64,000 nt of DNA from JAEYFP01 sp964579795 (GCA_964579795.1 CAZOHM010000012.1:1-64000); one strand, 5' to 3'; numbered from the stretch's first letter, positions 43,484 to 52,606 are shown. Program-made: numbers and translations. The notes: a model not told the origin generated them from the sequence alone.

Positions 43484-44341
43484 ATGATAAAGATTCTAAA
43501 TGGTATTCACGAGACAGTCAGCTTTGAAGATGATTCCGCTCTGATGCTTTATGACAATGTAGAATACGAGGAATATCCAATGCACTGGCATACACCGGTA
43601 GAAATTGTTATGCCTCTGGAAAATGACTATCATATTGAATGCAACGATATTCTCTTTCATTTACGTGTAGGCGATATTATTATCATTGCTCCCGGTGTCC
43701 TACACAGACTTTATGCTGAGCATGGCAGACGTATTATTTTTCAGGCGGATATGAACTTATTAAATTCCTTTAAGGATTTTGAATCATTTTTTTCATTTAT
43801 GCAGCCTGCAGCTGTGATTACGCCTGAGGACTTTCCGACAATTCACGATGACGCAGTCAAATTATTTATGGAAATTAAAAATGAATATTTCAGTAATGCA
43901 CCTTTGCGTGAAGCTGCTATTTGTTCAAAGCTACTTCAAATTCTTGTCATGGTAAGCCGTCTCTATACGTCCTTTCCTGACAAGTTCTCAGACATTAAAC
44001 CAAATAAGCAGCAGGAGTATATCGAGACCTTCATTAACGTGTGTGACTATATCAATCAGCACTGCACAGAAGATTTGACTTTGGAAGGGGTTGCAGACAT
44101 GGCCGGCTTTTCAAAATATCATTTTAGCCGGTTATTTAAAGAATTTTCAAACATCTCATTTTATAAGTATTTGAACAACAGACGGATTGCTTACGCAGAA
44201 AAACTGCTGCTTGACCCTGAAATCAATGTCATGGAAGCAGCAGTTCGTTCCGGTTTTAACAGTATTTCTGCTTTTATGCGTATGTTCAAAATAGTAAAGA
44301 ACTGTACACCAACAGAATTTCGAAACATGTATAAGCTATAG
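43484..44341 (+). CDS. AraC-family transcriptional regulator
   Basis: 285 residues. N-terminal cupin sugar-binding domain (YPMHWHTPVEIVMPL, VGDIIIIAPGVLHRLY) and C-terminal double helix-turn-helix (EGVADMAGFSKYHFSRLFKEF; SGFNSISAFMRMFKIVKNCTP). ATG at 43484 is preferred because GAGG lies 5 bases upstream; 43448 is possible. Divergent from the SBP/permease/GH3 operon and likely its activator. Confidence 0.9.
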   Translation: MIKILNGIHETVSFEDDSALMLYDNVEYEEYPMHWHTPVEIVMPLENDYHIECNDILFHLRVGDIIIIAPGVLHRLYAEHGRRIIFQADMNLLNSFKDFESFFSFMQPAAVITPEDFPTIHDDAVKLFMEIKNEYFSNAPLREAAICSKLLQILVMVSRLYTSFPDKFSDIKPNKQQEYIETFINVCDYINQHCTEDLTLEGVADMAGFSKYHFSRLFKEFSNISFYKYLNNRRIAYAEKLLLDPEINVMEAAVRSGFNSISAFMRMFKIVKNCTPTEFRNMYKL

Positions 44342-44346
44342 TATTT

Positions 44347-45150
44347 TCAAATCTTTTTCGTTTCTCCGGGGCAGACAGATATAATTCCTTTGTCTGTTTT
44401 CATAAATACTTCTACGGCGGACGGATTATAAACACAATCTCTGTCTGCTGTAGAAATCAATGAGCGATATGCAGTGACATAATCCTTAATTTCTATATTT
44501 GTCGCATACCAGACATCATCCAGGCCACTGATTGATTTGCAGAACTTATCCATCATATCCCATGTCTGCTCACGTTCAAATTCGAAGCTGTGCCCCCATA
44601 CATAAAATAGCAGCAAATTCCGATATGGTGCCGGATGAAGGAAGTCCTCAATAATCGACAATGCCTTATTGTGATGACAGGACGGATGCCAGCGCATGAA
44701 ATCCGTAGGTATCTGGAAGCCCATTGTATTCTCCACTGTACGTGAGTACTCCATTCCAAGCCGGGTAGCTGTTTCTATCAGCTGCTGCGAATACTCTCCA
44801 TACGGATATGACATTCCACGTACAGGATAGCCTGCCAAACGCTCCAAACTACACTTATCCTCCCATATTTCTGACACTACCTGTTCCTTTGACAGCTGTG
44901 AAAAATATGGGTGTGTCACTCCATGACAGGAAATCTCATGTCCTTCAAAAAGCTCCTCCAGCTCATCCGACAGCAAAAATTCATCTATTTCATTCCTCAT
45001 ACCCAATGTCCCAGAATTCAAATGAAATGTTGCCTTCAGCTTGTAACGGTCAAATAAATCCACGAGGCGTCGATCATATATCTGTCCATCATCATAACTT
45101 AATGTGAATGCCTTTTTCTTTCCTTGCGGAAAACAAATTTCATAATTCAT
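44347..45150 (-). CDS. Polysaccharide-deacetylase-family protein
   Basis: 267 residues, NodB-homology fold without signal peptide. KKAFTLSYDDGQIYDRRLVDLF gives the catalytic Asp pair; HEISCHGVTHPYFSQL is the zinc His motif (HxxxH); SYPYGEYSQQLIETA is the third motif. Probably removes acetyl groups from a sugar polymer or oligosaccharide in the cytosol. ATG at 45150 follows GGAGATAAG and starts 13 bp after the PPK2 gene. Confidence 0.85.
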   Translation of the reverse strand: MNYEICFPQGKKKAFTLSYDDGQIYDRRLVDLFDRYKLKATFHLNSGTLGMRNEIDEFLLSDELEELFEGHEISCHGVTHPYFSQLSKEQVVSEIWEDKCSLERLAGYPVRGMSYPYGEYSQQLIETATRLGMEYSRTVENTMGFQIPTDFMRWHPSCHHNKALSIIEDFLHPAPYRNLLLFYVWGHSFEFEREQTWDMMDKFCKSISGLDDVWYATNIEIKDYVTAYRSLISTADRDCVYNPSAVEVFMKTDKGIISVCPGETKKI

Positions 45151-45163
45151 TGTCTTATCTCCA

Positions 45164-46648
45164 TTATTTTTCTTTAAGTCTTGCCTCGATCGCATCTACA
45201 ACCGTCTCAAGTACTTTGATTCTTGCATAGTATTTATCATTTCCTTCTACAATAATCCACGGTGCATACGTAGTGGATGTCCGAATCAGCATCTCATCAA
45301 CAGCCTGCTCATACAAATCCCACTTTTCTCTGTTTCTCCAGTCCTCATCTGTAATTTTCCATGTCTTATCCGGCGTATTCTGTCGCTCTGTAAATCTGCG
45401 TTTCTGTTCTTCTTTATCAATCTGCATCCAGAACTTTAATACAACTGCTCCATGATTGTACAGCTGCTTTTCCATATCATTCATCTCTTTGTATGCCCGC
45501 TCCCAATCTCTCGTTGCACAAAATCCTTCTATTCTTTCTACCATGACTCTTCCATACCAAGTCCGGTCAAATATCGCTATATGACCATCCTTTGGCATCT
45601 TTGTCCAGAATCTCCACAAATAATGATGAACTTTTTCTATATCATTCGGTGCAGCAGTCGGATTTACTGTGTAGCCACGCGGATCCAATGCACCTGTCAA
45701 ACGCTTTATGGCACCGCCTTTTCCGCCCGCATCCCAGCCTTCAAAAGCAAGTACTACAGGAATTCTCCTTGTATACAACTCATTATGAAGCTTTGATAAT
45801 TTTTTCTGCAGCTTTTCAAGCTTTTCTGTATATTCTTCCTTTGTCAGTGATTTTGATAAATCCACATGATTTAATGAGCTTGTAATGTAGGTGCCTTCTG
45901 TAAATTTCCCGAATACAATCGGCTTTTGAGCGTTAGCAAGCTCATTCAGCTTGTCTTTAAAACGCTGCTCTACTATTGACAGTACCTTGATTGCCGCATA
46001 TTTCTCCTGCTCTGCCTCTACAATTGTCCATGGTGCATCACTCGTATCTGTCTTTTGCAGCATCATATCATGCAGCTGCAGAAATTTATCATAGTGACGG
46101 TTTCTGTCCAAATCTCCCTCGGAAACACGCCAGCTTGTCTCTTTATTACTAAGAAGCTCTTTAAATCTGCTCTTCTGCTCCTTTTCAGAAATATACATAA
46201 AAAACTTGATTAACAGTACACCATCATCCGTCAGGGCCTTCTCAAATGAATTGATTTCTTCATAAGAAGCATCCATATCCTTCTTTGGTGTTAAACCGTC
46301 ATAACGGTCAATCAACACCTTTCTGTACCAGCTCCTGTCGTAAATTGCGATTCGACCCTTCTCAGGTATTTTCGTCCAGAAGCGCCAGAGAAATGGATGC
46401 ATCTCTTCCTCCTCCGTCTCTTTGCCTGTTGCAAATACATCAAAACCTCTCGGATCCAGTGGAAGAATCAGCTTGTTGATTACCTCACCTTTTCCGGCGC
46501 CGCCAAGTCCTTCAAATACAATCATGACCGGTACTTTCTTTTCACGAAGCTCTCTTTGCAGCTTGGCTAAGGATATCTCCAGTCCATCCTTTCTGCGCTT
46601 ATATTCCTCTTTATCTAATTTTTTTGATAGATCAACTTTCTCCAGCAT
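45164..46648 (-). CDS. Two-domain polyphosphate kinase 2 (polyphosphate:AMP phosphotransferase type)
   Basis: 494 residues in two tandem PPK2 domains. The C-terminal one has an intact loop (FEGWDAGGKGGAIKRL, then WRFWTKMP and FDRTWYGRV). The N-terminal one has FEGLGGAGKGEV, lacking the first Asp of the loop, and YDRSWYRKV, so it is probably inactive, as in known two-domain members. Uses polyphosphate to convert AMP to ADP. ATG at 46648 follows GCGAGG; the longer reading from 46756 overlaps the hairpin. Confidence 0.9.
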   Translation of the reverse strand: MLEKVDLSKKLDKEEYKRRKDGLEISLAKLQRELREKKVPVMIVFEGLGGAGKGEVINKLILPLDPRGFDVFATGKETEEEEMHPFLWRFWTKIPEKGRIAIYDRSWYRKVLIDRYDGLTPKKDMDASYEEINSFEKALTDDGVLLIKFFMYISEKEQKSRFKELLSNKETSWRVSEGDLDRNRHYDKFLQLHDMMLQKTDTSDAPWTIVEAEQEKYAAIKVLSIVEQRFKDKLNELANAQKPIVFGKFTEGTYITSSLNHVDLSKSLTKEEYTEKLEKLQKKLSKLHNELYTRRIPVVLAFEGWDAGGKGGAIKRLTGALDPRGYTVNPTAAPNDIEKVHHYLWRFWTKMPKDGHIAIFDRTWYGRVMVERIEGFCATRDWERAYKEMNDMEKQLYNHGAVVLKFWMQIDKEEQKRRFTERQNTPDKTWKITDEDWRNREKWDLYEQAVDEMLIRTSTTYAPWIIVEGNDKYYARIKVLETVVDAIEARLKEK

Positions 46649-46678
46649 AACCTTATACCTCGCTTTCTCCTGTAAAGT

Positions 46679-46711
46679 AAAAAACCTGTTATGTATAGTA
46701 TAACAGGTTTT
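46679..46711 (-). promoter_or_regulatory. Perfect inverted repeat before the PPK2 gene
   Basis: AAAACCTGTTAT / ATAACAGGTTTT, 12 bp with a 7-base loop, followed on the minus strand by TT to give six T. It ends about 30 bases before the PPK2 start. It could be an attenuator hairpin or an operator; TATACT in the loop may be a -10. Confidence 0.65.
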
Positions 46712-46744
46712 TACAAATATTAATATGATTTCATCAAAATCACT

Positions 46745-46772
46745 TTGATTTTTCATGTTTTGTGTGTATAAT
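46745..46772 (+). promoter_or_regulatory. Promoter of the 36-residue peptide gene
   Basis: TTGATT (46745-46750), 16 bp, TATAAT (46767-46772), about 50 bp before the start codon. Confidence 0.65.
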
Positions 46773-46823
46773 AAATGGCATAGAAAACAGAAGTATACAC
46801 TTTCGTGTGAAGGGAGTTATAAT

Positions 46824-46934
46824 ATGATTTTATTTGTTGGTATCGTATTTATTGTAATCATTGCTGCTGTTGTAATTGCAGCTGTTTCCGCTGTTATTTC
46901 AGCTGTTGCTGCCAGCGAGGATATAGAGGATTAA
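46824..46934 (+). CDS. 36-residue single-span membrane peptide
   Basis: A short frame with a good ribosome site (AAGGGAG, 8 bases before ATG) and its own promoter. The first 30 residues are almost all Val, Ile and Ala (MILFVGIVFIVIIAAVV...), ending SEDIED, so it should be one membrane helix with an acidic tail. Its stop overlaps by 4 bases the end of the FAD oxidoreductase gene on the other strand. No family recognised. Confidence 0.6.
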   Translation: MILFVGIVFIVIIAAVVIAAVSAVISAVAASEDIED

Positions 46935-48436
46935 ACAAATTTTCTCTTTTCTTTTTTCATAAGTGCCTGCACCGCAAACTTTCCACTCGTAGCAGCAATA
47001 GGGAGTCCCCCGTTTAATTGCAGCCACTGACTGGATATCAGTACGTTGTTCAGCCCTTTTATTGTATTCTTCAGGTAAATGCTTTTACAGCCTTTCTGTC
47101 CAAAAAAGCTCATGTAAGCACCCTTATATGCGCTGCAGTACCGTTCGAAGGTTACGGGCGTATATGTTTCCAGAAAAACCAGTTTACCCTTTAGCTGAGG
47201 ATATTTCTTTTCAATTCGTTCCTGTAGCTTTCCTGCTATTCTTTCTTTTTCTTTCTGATAGCTTTCCTTGTCCCGGTAAAGCTCTTTCCAATACAAATAA
47301 TCCTCTTCATCCATTAATATATTACACTGTATGACATGCTTTCCGCTCGGAAATAATGTTTCGTCGTAATCATATTTGCGGATTGCCATATAATGCTCTT
47401 CCTTTGTCGCAATATGAAATGGCTCACAATCAAACATGACTGATCCCGACGGCACACCCTCATCTGCATCTGCTTCCACTCCAAATGCCGCATGAAACAT
47501 TGTAATCGTCTTATATCCTTCGCTGCTTGAATAGCATGAGCACAGAGCTTTATCCATATATGTACTGTCCAACAGTCTGTGAAAGGTCACATCAGTGTCA
47601 GTAGCACAAATCACATAATCTGCTTTTATCAGCTTTCCATCTGCTATCTGAATACCAGTTGCAATATTGTTGCGGTCATGCTTTTGGGTTAGTATCTTAT
47701 TTACTTCTGTGCATAAATGCAGCTTTCCTCCAAGCTTCTCATACTGCTTAACCATGCGCTCTACCATTCCGACAGACCCGCCCTGTGGCAATCCACCTGT
47801 CTGACTCGTCAAAAATGAACATGACACAATTAGCGTAAATGCCATATATTCTTTTGAAAAATATTTTGTCATCATTTCACGAACAAGTGGATTATGGAAC
47901 CGATGAGTAATTTCTTCAACAGTCTCATTTCCATACTCTTTTGTTACCTTTGCTATATCAGCCATACCCATTCCAAACTTCATATATTCAACAAAATTCA
48001 TTTCGGCTATGGATTTTTCACATGGTATCTGCATGCTCTCTGCACATTTGACCGCATCAAAAAATTTATTAATTTCCTCTGTATCCTCAGGAGCAGTTTC
48101 CAGAAATTCATTTCTTGCTTTTTCCAGATCAGACCAGAAATGCAGCTGTTTTCCATCCTTGTCCAGCATATAGAAGTAAGGTTCAAAGTAGACCGGTATT
48201 TCATCAGACAGTACTCCAAGATCTCTCCATATCTGATTCATTTTGCTCTTTTTGTCAGATCCGATCAACCAGTGTATACAGTTGTCAATATGATATCCTT
48301 TCCTGTTCCAGCCGGTACATTCACCACCTGCAACAGCATTCTTCTCAAATATCTCTGTTTCAAATCCATTTCTCTGAGCATAAATTCCTGCGGAAAGACC
48401 TGCTATTCCTCCACCAATAATTACAACCTTTTTCAT
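46931..48436 (-). CDS. FAD-dependent oxidoreductase (phytoene-desaturase/isomerase-like)
   Basis: 501 residues. N-terminal FAD-binding motif VVIIGGGIAGLSAGIYAQRNGF with Glu downstream (EIFEK), GGECTGWNRKGYHIDNCIHWL substrate cap, and C-terminal KNTIKGLNNVLISSQWLQLNGGLPIAATSG. Similar proteins are annotated as phytoene desaturase/carotenoid isomerase relatives, but a carotenoid role in this organism is unlikely. ATG at 48436 follows AGAGAGGAAAT. Substrate unknown. Confidence 0.85.
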   Translation of the reverse strand: MKKVVIIGGGIAGLSAGIYAQRNGFETEIFEKNAVAGGECTGWNRKGYHIDNCIHWLIGSDKKSKMNQIWRDLGVLSDEIPVYFEPYFYMLDKDGKQLHFWSDLEKARNEFLETAPEDTEEINKFFDAVKCAESMQIPCEKSIAEMNFVEYMKFGMGMADIAKVTKEYGNETVEEITHRFHNPLVREMMTKYFSKEYMAFTLIVSCSFLTSQTGGLPQGGSVGMVERMVKQYEKLGGKLHLCTEVNKILTQKHDRNNIATGIQIADGKLIKADYVICATDTDVTFHRLLDSTYMDKALCSCYSSSEGYKTITMFHAAFGVEADADEGVPSGSVMFDCEPFHIATKEEHYMAIRKYDYDETLFPSGKHVIQCNILMDEEDYLYWKELYRDKESYQKEKERIAGKLQERIEKKYPQLKGKLVFLETYTPVTFERYCSAYKGAYMSFFGQKGCKSIYLKNTIKGLNNVLISSQWLQLNGGLPIAATSGKFAVQALMKKEKRKFV

Positions 48437-48499
48437 GTATTTCCTCTCTGTATCTGTTGAACATGTTTCTATTTGACATGTTTGATCGGACACACTTAT

Positions 48500-48532
48500 A
48501 TTGAATATATTTTCATTGAATATATGTTCAAT
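48500..48532 (-). promoter_or_regulatory. Possible operator before the FAD oxidoreductase
   Basis: Palindrome ATTGAA-TATATG-TTCAAT (48515-48532) with ATTGAATATAT repeated at 48500, just downstream of the promoter. Regulator not in the immediate neighbourhood. Confidence 0.45.
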
Positions 48533-48558
48533 ATACTAAAAAAGCTGCTATATGTCAA
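48530..48558 (-). promoter_or_regulatory. Promoter of the FAD oxidoreductase
   Basis: Minus-strand TTGACA (48553-48558), 17 bp, TATATT (48530-48535). The -35 lies in the loop of the preceding terminator. Confidence 0.7.
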
Positions 48559-48566
48559 GCAGCTTT
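48535..48566 (-). terminator. Terminator of the dehydrogenase operon
   Basis: AAAGCTGCT / AGCAGCTTT, 9-bp stem, 8-base loop, six T on the minus strand, just after the aldehyde dehydrogenase gene. Confidence 0.85.
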
Positions 48567-48575
48567 CCGGATGTC

Positions 48576-49955
48576 TTATTTTAAAAACATTTCAAGTAAT
48601 TTTTGATTAAGAGATGTGTATGGCTGATACCGCATAGGTAAATCAATCCATGTTTTTTTATCAACGACACTTCTTTCATGTGAAAATGTTCTAAATCCTT
48701 CTTTTCCATGATATGCGCCCATTCCACTTTCTCCGACTCCACCAAATGCCATATTGGATGTTGCCAAATGAATGATTGTATCGTTAATGCAGCCTCCTCC
48801 AAAATTACATGAAGCAAATATTCGTTTTACCTTTCTTTGATCTGAAGTAAACAGATACAGAGCAAGAGGATGTGCGTGAGCATTAACCTGTGAAATTACC
48901 TCGTCAATTTTCTCGAAAGTCAGTATCGGCATTAATGGACCAAAAATCTCTTCTTTCATAACTGCATCTTCCCATGTAATGTCTGTCATTACAGTCGGTT
49001 CAATACGAAGTGCTCCCTCATCCGTACGTCCGCCATAAACAATTTTATTCTGATTCATCAATGCTGCTAATCTTGTAAAATGCTTTTGATTGATGATTTT
49101 CCCATAATTCTCGTTGGCAAAAGCATCTTCCCCGAACTGTCTGATAATCTCCTTCTTAATTTCAGGAATCAATTTGTCGACAACTTTACTGTTGCAGTAA
49201 ATATAATCAGGAGCAACGCAGGTCTGTCCGCAGTTTAAATATTTTCCAAATACTATTCTTCTTGCTGCAAGTCTGATATTTGCCGTTTCGTCGACAATAC
49301 ATGGACTTTTTCCACCAAGCTCCAATGTAACAGGTGTCAAGTGCTCAGCTGCTCTTCTCATTACCTCATGCCCAACTGCCTGACTTCCGGTAAAAAAGAT
49401 GTAATCAAATTTTTCCTGCAGAAGACATGTATTCTCTTCACGTCCTCCGAGTATAACTACCACATGCTCTTCCTCAAAGCTGTCGGCAATGACTTTAGCC
49501 ATTATGCTGCTTGTTGCAGGAGAATAGGCACTAGGCTTGACTACTACTGTATTACCTGCCGCAATAGCATCAATCAACGGATCCATTGTCAGCAAAAAAG
49601 GATAGTTCCACGGACTGATAATCAATACTGTCCCATAAGGTGCCGGGCTGACAAAGCTTCTGGACGCAAAATTCACAAGAGGTGTTGCAATTCTTTTTTC
49701 TCTGGCGAATCTGGGTGTATGCTTTATCATGTATGACAGCTCGCTCAGCGTCAATCCAACCTCACACATATAGCTTTCCATTTCACCCTTGCCAAGATCC
49801 TGCTTCAGTGCCGCAATTATTTGTGCTCTATGCTTAATAATAGAATTTTGCAGCTTCCTTAATGCATGTATTCGTGCTGCAACACTCTGTGTACTGCCTT
49901 TTTCAAAATACTTTTTCTGTTTATTTAGAATCGCTTTGATTTGCTCGTCATTCAT
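48576..49955 (-). CDS. Aldehyde dehydrogenase (class 3-like)
   Basis: 459 residues, oxidises aldehydes with NAD(P). Catalytic Cys246 (NCGQTCVAPD) and Glu212 (VTLELGGKSP) are present; ISPWNYPF and FFTGSQAVG bind cofactor. The short length without the usual C-terminal extension fits class 3/fatty-aldehyde type or ywdH/aldh-like bacterial forms. GGAGG precedes the ATG. Follows the alcohol dehydrogenase by 4 bp in the MarR-controlled operon. Confidence 0.93.
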   Translation of the reverse strand: MNDEQIKAILNKQKKYFEKGSTQSVAARIHALRKLQNSIIKHRAQIIAALKQDLGKGEMESYMCEVGLTLSELSYMIKHTPRFAREKRIATPLVNFASRSFVSPAPYGTVLIISPWNYPFLLTMDPLIDAIAAGNTVVVKPSAYSPATSSIMAKVIADSFEEEHVVVILGGREENTCLLQEKFDYIFFTGSQAVGHEVMRRAAEHLTPVTLELGGKSPCIVDETANIRLAARRIVFGKYLNCGQTCVAPDYIYCNSKVVDKLIPEIKKEIIRQFGEDAFANENYGKIINQKHFTRLAALMNQNKIVYGGRTDEGALRIEPTVMTDITWEDAVMKEEIFGPLMPILTFEKIDEVISQVNAHAHPLALYLFTSDQRKVKRIFASCNFGGGCINDTIIHLATSNMAFGGVGESGMGAYHGKEGFRTFSHERSVVDKKTWIDLPMRYQPYTSLNQKLLEMFLK

Positions 49956-49959
49956 ATTC

Positions 49960-51165
49960 CTATTTTACCTCCATTACATTATAGTACAGAACCTCCAGCT
50001 CCTTCGCATCCATAAGTTTTGGAACCGGATATAATGGGTTTCCTTCTTTATCAGCGTATTTTGCCAGCTGCGGAATATCCGCTTCTACGATTTCCGGTAT
50101 TACCTCCTTAATTTGTAAATCTGACTGCATCTGGCGAATGGAACTGATAAATTTTGCTGCACCTTCTTCATCAGTGTCATTTGCATCACATAAACCGACT
50201 ACGTCTGCAAGCTTTCTAAGCTTATGCCATGCAGTACTTCCATACTCCTCCAATACGCTTGGTAAAAGCACAGCATTAGCCAATCCATGCGGTACATTGT
50301 ATTTTCCGCCTAATGAATGAGCCACTGCATGCACATATCCAACATACGACTTTGTGAATGCACTGCCTGCAAGATAAGCTGCATACAGCATTTTTTCACG
50401 AGCCAGCATATTATTACCATCGCTGTATGCAAAGCGTATATACTTATATATCAGCTGAATTGCTTTAATTGAGTCTTTACGAGTCCCAAAAGTCGTTGTT
50501 CTCCCTATATATGCTTCCACAGCATGTGTCAGTGCATCCATACCTGTCGTTGCTGTCAACATCGGCGGAAGTGTTCTTGTTACTTCTGGATCAAGCACAG
50601 CGTAGTGCGGAATTAATGGAAAATCGTTTATAGGATATTTATGTCTTGTTTCTGTGTCTGTAATAATTGCTGCCAGTGTAGTTTCACTTCCGGTCCCTGC
50701 TGTTGTTGGAATTGCAATCAAAAGCGGAAGTCTGTTATGTACCTTCAGAATCCCCTTTACCTGTTCAAGTGTTTTATTTGGCTTTGCAATACAGACTCCG
50801 ACTGCCTTTGCACAATCAATCGAAGATCCTCCTCCAAATCCAATCAGCGCCTCGCAATGATTGTCAATATACAACGCCTTTGCCTCTTCAACATTCTGTG
50901 TTGTTGGATTAGCAACTGTCCCATCATATACTGTCAGTGTAATATTTCTTTCCTTTAGACAGTTTTCCAACGGTTTTGTGATTCCAAACCCTCGTACGCT
51001 CTTATCTGTGACAAGCAGTACAGAAGACACCTTTTTGTTCTCAAACAAATCCGGCAGCTCCTCCACACCATGTAAACGAATTGGCTTTCTGTATGGAAGT
51101 AAAGGCAAAGCAATTTTAAACCCGGTCTGAAAAATTCTGCAGTAAACTTTTTTAATTGTATTCAT
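49960..51165 (-). CDS. Iron-containing alcohol dehydrogenase
   Basis: 401 residues, group III ADH. GGGSSIDCAKAVG nucleotide loop, and metal-ligand region from MDALTHAVEAYIG to HAVAHSLGGKYNVPHGLANA. Interconverts an alcohol and an aldehyde, here paired with an aldehyde dehydrogenase, so the operon can turn alcohols into acids or detoxify aldehydes. GAGGAATAG precedes the ATG. Starts 3 bp after the MarR gene. Confidence 0.94.
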   Translation of the reverse strand: MNTIKKVYCRIFQTGFKIALPLLPYRKPIRLHGVEELPDLFENKKVSSVLLVTDKSVRGFGITKPLENCLKERNITLTVYDGTVANPTTQNVEEAKALYIDNHCEALIGFGGGSSIDCAKAVGVCIAKPNKTLEQVKGILKVHNRLPLLIAIPTTAGTGSETTLAAIITDTETRHKYPINDFPLIPHYAVLDPEVTRTLPPMLTATTGMDALTHAVEAYIGRTTTFGTRKDSIKAIQLIYKYIRFAYSDGNNMLAREKMLYAAYLAGSAFTKSYVGYVHAVAHSLGGKYNVPHGLANAVLLPSVLEEYGSTAWHKLRKLADVVGLCDANDTDEEGAAKFISSIRQMQSDLQIKEVIPEIVEADIPQLAKYADKEGNPLYPVPKLMDAKELEVLYYNVMEVK

Positions 51166-51168
51166 ATT

Positions 51169-51609
51169 CTATTCCTCACTTATCAGATATTTCTGAAGAT
51201 TTCTTGAAATTTGAAGCAATGCTTTGTAAAAAGCGATTCTCTCGCTTTCTGACAGCTTTTCGCTCCCCGCAACAACTGCTTTTTCGACGATTTTACTGAT
51301 TCTAATACTGACTTTCTGTCCTGCTTCTGTCAGCTTGACAGGTGCACGGTATTTCTGTGTGTTTTCAATCACTGCATATCCTCTTTGTGATAATTCTGCT
51401 ACAGTCCTTGAAATTGCCGCCTTGTCCTCATCACATAGCTCACTCAGCTCTGTCACTGTCAAGCCGTCTGGATGCTTGGCCATATGATATAAGCACATCA
51501 AATAGGAACCCTTCAAATCCAATTCTTCCATTTCACGTTTTTTAATACGATGCAGGTTTCTGTAAATCTGATTAATCGTTGTTACAAACAACTCAAATCT
51601 ATCTTTCAT
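51169..51609 (-). CDS. MarR-family regulator of the dehydrogenase operon
   Basis: 146 residues. GLTVTELSELCDEDKAAISRTVAELSQRGYAV helix-turn-helix and wing NTQKYRAPVKLTEAG. AAAGGAG precedes the ATG. First gene of the operon, with two matching operators over its promoter, so it should repress itself and the two dehydrogenases until an effector (perhaps an aldehyde or phenolic) binds. Confidence 0.92.
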   Translation of the reverse strand: MKDRFELFVTTINQIYRNLHRIKKREMEELDLKGSYLMCLYHMAKHPDGLTVTELSELCDEDKAAISRTVAELSQRGYAVIENTQKYRAPVKLTEAGQKVSIRISKIVEKAVVAGSEKLSESERIAFYKALLQISRNLQKYLISEE

Positions 51610-51629
51610 ACGTACTCCTTTGAATTACT

Positions 51630-51685
51630 TGTTGACAAATCAACATCTTGATAATAACAATCCGTTGTTGATTTGTCAACAACGG
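51630..51685 (-). promoter_or_regulatory. Promoter with two MarR operators
   Basis: Minus-strand TTGACA (51674-51679), 17 bp, TATTAT (51651-51656). TGTTGA-N4-TCAACA occurs twice, at 51630-51645 and 51666-51681, 36 bp centre to centre. The second is extended to 10-bp arms CCGTTGTTGA/TCAACAACGG (51662-51685) over the -35. Confidence 0.85.
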
Positions 51686-51718
51686 ATTCATCTGTACATG
51701 TTTAATTCTCAGACTCAT

Positions 51719-52606
51719 TTATACTTTTTTACTTACTAAGTCTTCTACTAACTCCGGTTCTGTTAAATGAATATAATGCGTACTCTTCGTAGCACTTATC
51801 CATTGGGAAGCTGTGCTGAAGGTAAGGTATTCCTTCATGATCTGCTGCCACATGTTTTCTACTTTTTCTGCAAACTCTTTTGTATTGTTTCCAAATAACA
51901 TGTTTTCTTGTATTGCGAGATTTGAAGCGTGTGTTACAAGAATCAACGGAATATCCGGAAATTGTCCTTTACTCTGTAAGTGCTTTATGTTCTCATCCAT
52001 ATGCGCCAGCTCATATTCTTCAATAACTGTTTGGGCATGAACAGGATTTTTTACACAGTTCAAAATATCCTCTGTCTCTTCTTTTGTAAAAGAATGATAA
52101 TAATAAAATGGCGGTGCTTTTTTTAGCATTGCCTTTGTGATGAATCCAAGCTTTAATCTGGCAAGTCGATACATGATCTTAAAATTCAGAATTTTATCAA
52201 CACCGCTCTTTTTATATTCTTCGACAGAAAGCTTTTCCTTGAACTCATTGTCAGATGCAGACAATGGATCGAGTAAAATCAGTTTTTCTACGATATCCGG
52301 ATATAATCTGCAAAACTGTTGTGCATATAGTCCTCCCTGCGAATGTGCCAAAATAATAATTTTTTCTGCATGTGGAATACTCTTAAGCAATTCATGCAAT
52401 TCTTCCGCAATCTGCTGAGGCTTACGTTTTTCAGCGGAAGCCTCGCTATGATTAATCCCTGCTCTCTCATATACAAGAACAGTATGATTTTCTTTTGCAA
52501 GTAGACCGGCTAATGGCTCCCATTCACCGATGCAGGACCCAAGTCCCATCTCTACAACAATGTTTACTAATCCCTCTCCAAATATTTGATAATTCAAATT
52601 CAGCAT
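51719..52606 (-). CDS. Alpha/beta hydrolase
   Basis: 295 residues. Nucleophile elbow LAHSQGGLYAQQF with Ser as nucleophile, oxyanion strand VVEMGLGSCIGEW, and a probable catalytic His near the end (STHYIHLTEP). Cytosolic esterase or lipase-like enzyme of unknown substrate. ATG at 52606 follows GGAGGATGAT. Reads in the same direction as the dehydrogenase operon but has a separate promoter-distal position. Confidence 0.88.
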   Translation of the reverse strand: MLNLNYQIFGEGLVNIVVEMGLGSCIGEWEPLAGLLAKENHTVLVYERAGINHSEASAEKRKPQQIAEELHELLKSIPHAEKIIILAHSQGGLYAQQFCRLYPDIVEKLILLDPLSASDNEFKEKLSVEEYKKSGVDKILNFKIMYRLARLKLGFITKAMLKKAPPFYYYHSFTKEETEDILNCVKNPVHAQTVIEEYELAHMDENIKHLQSKGQFPDIPLILVTHASNLAIQENMLFGNNTKEFAEKVENMWQQIMKEYLTFSTASQWISATKSTHYIHLTEPELVEDLVSKKV

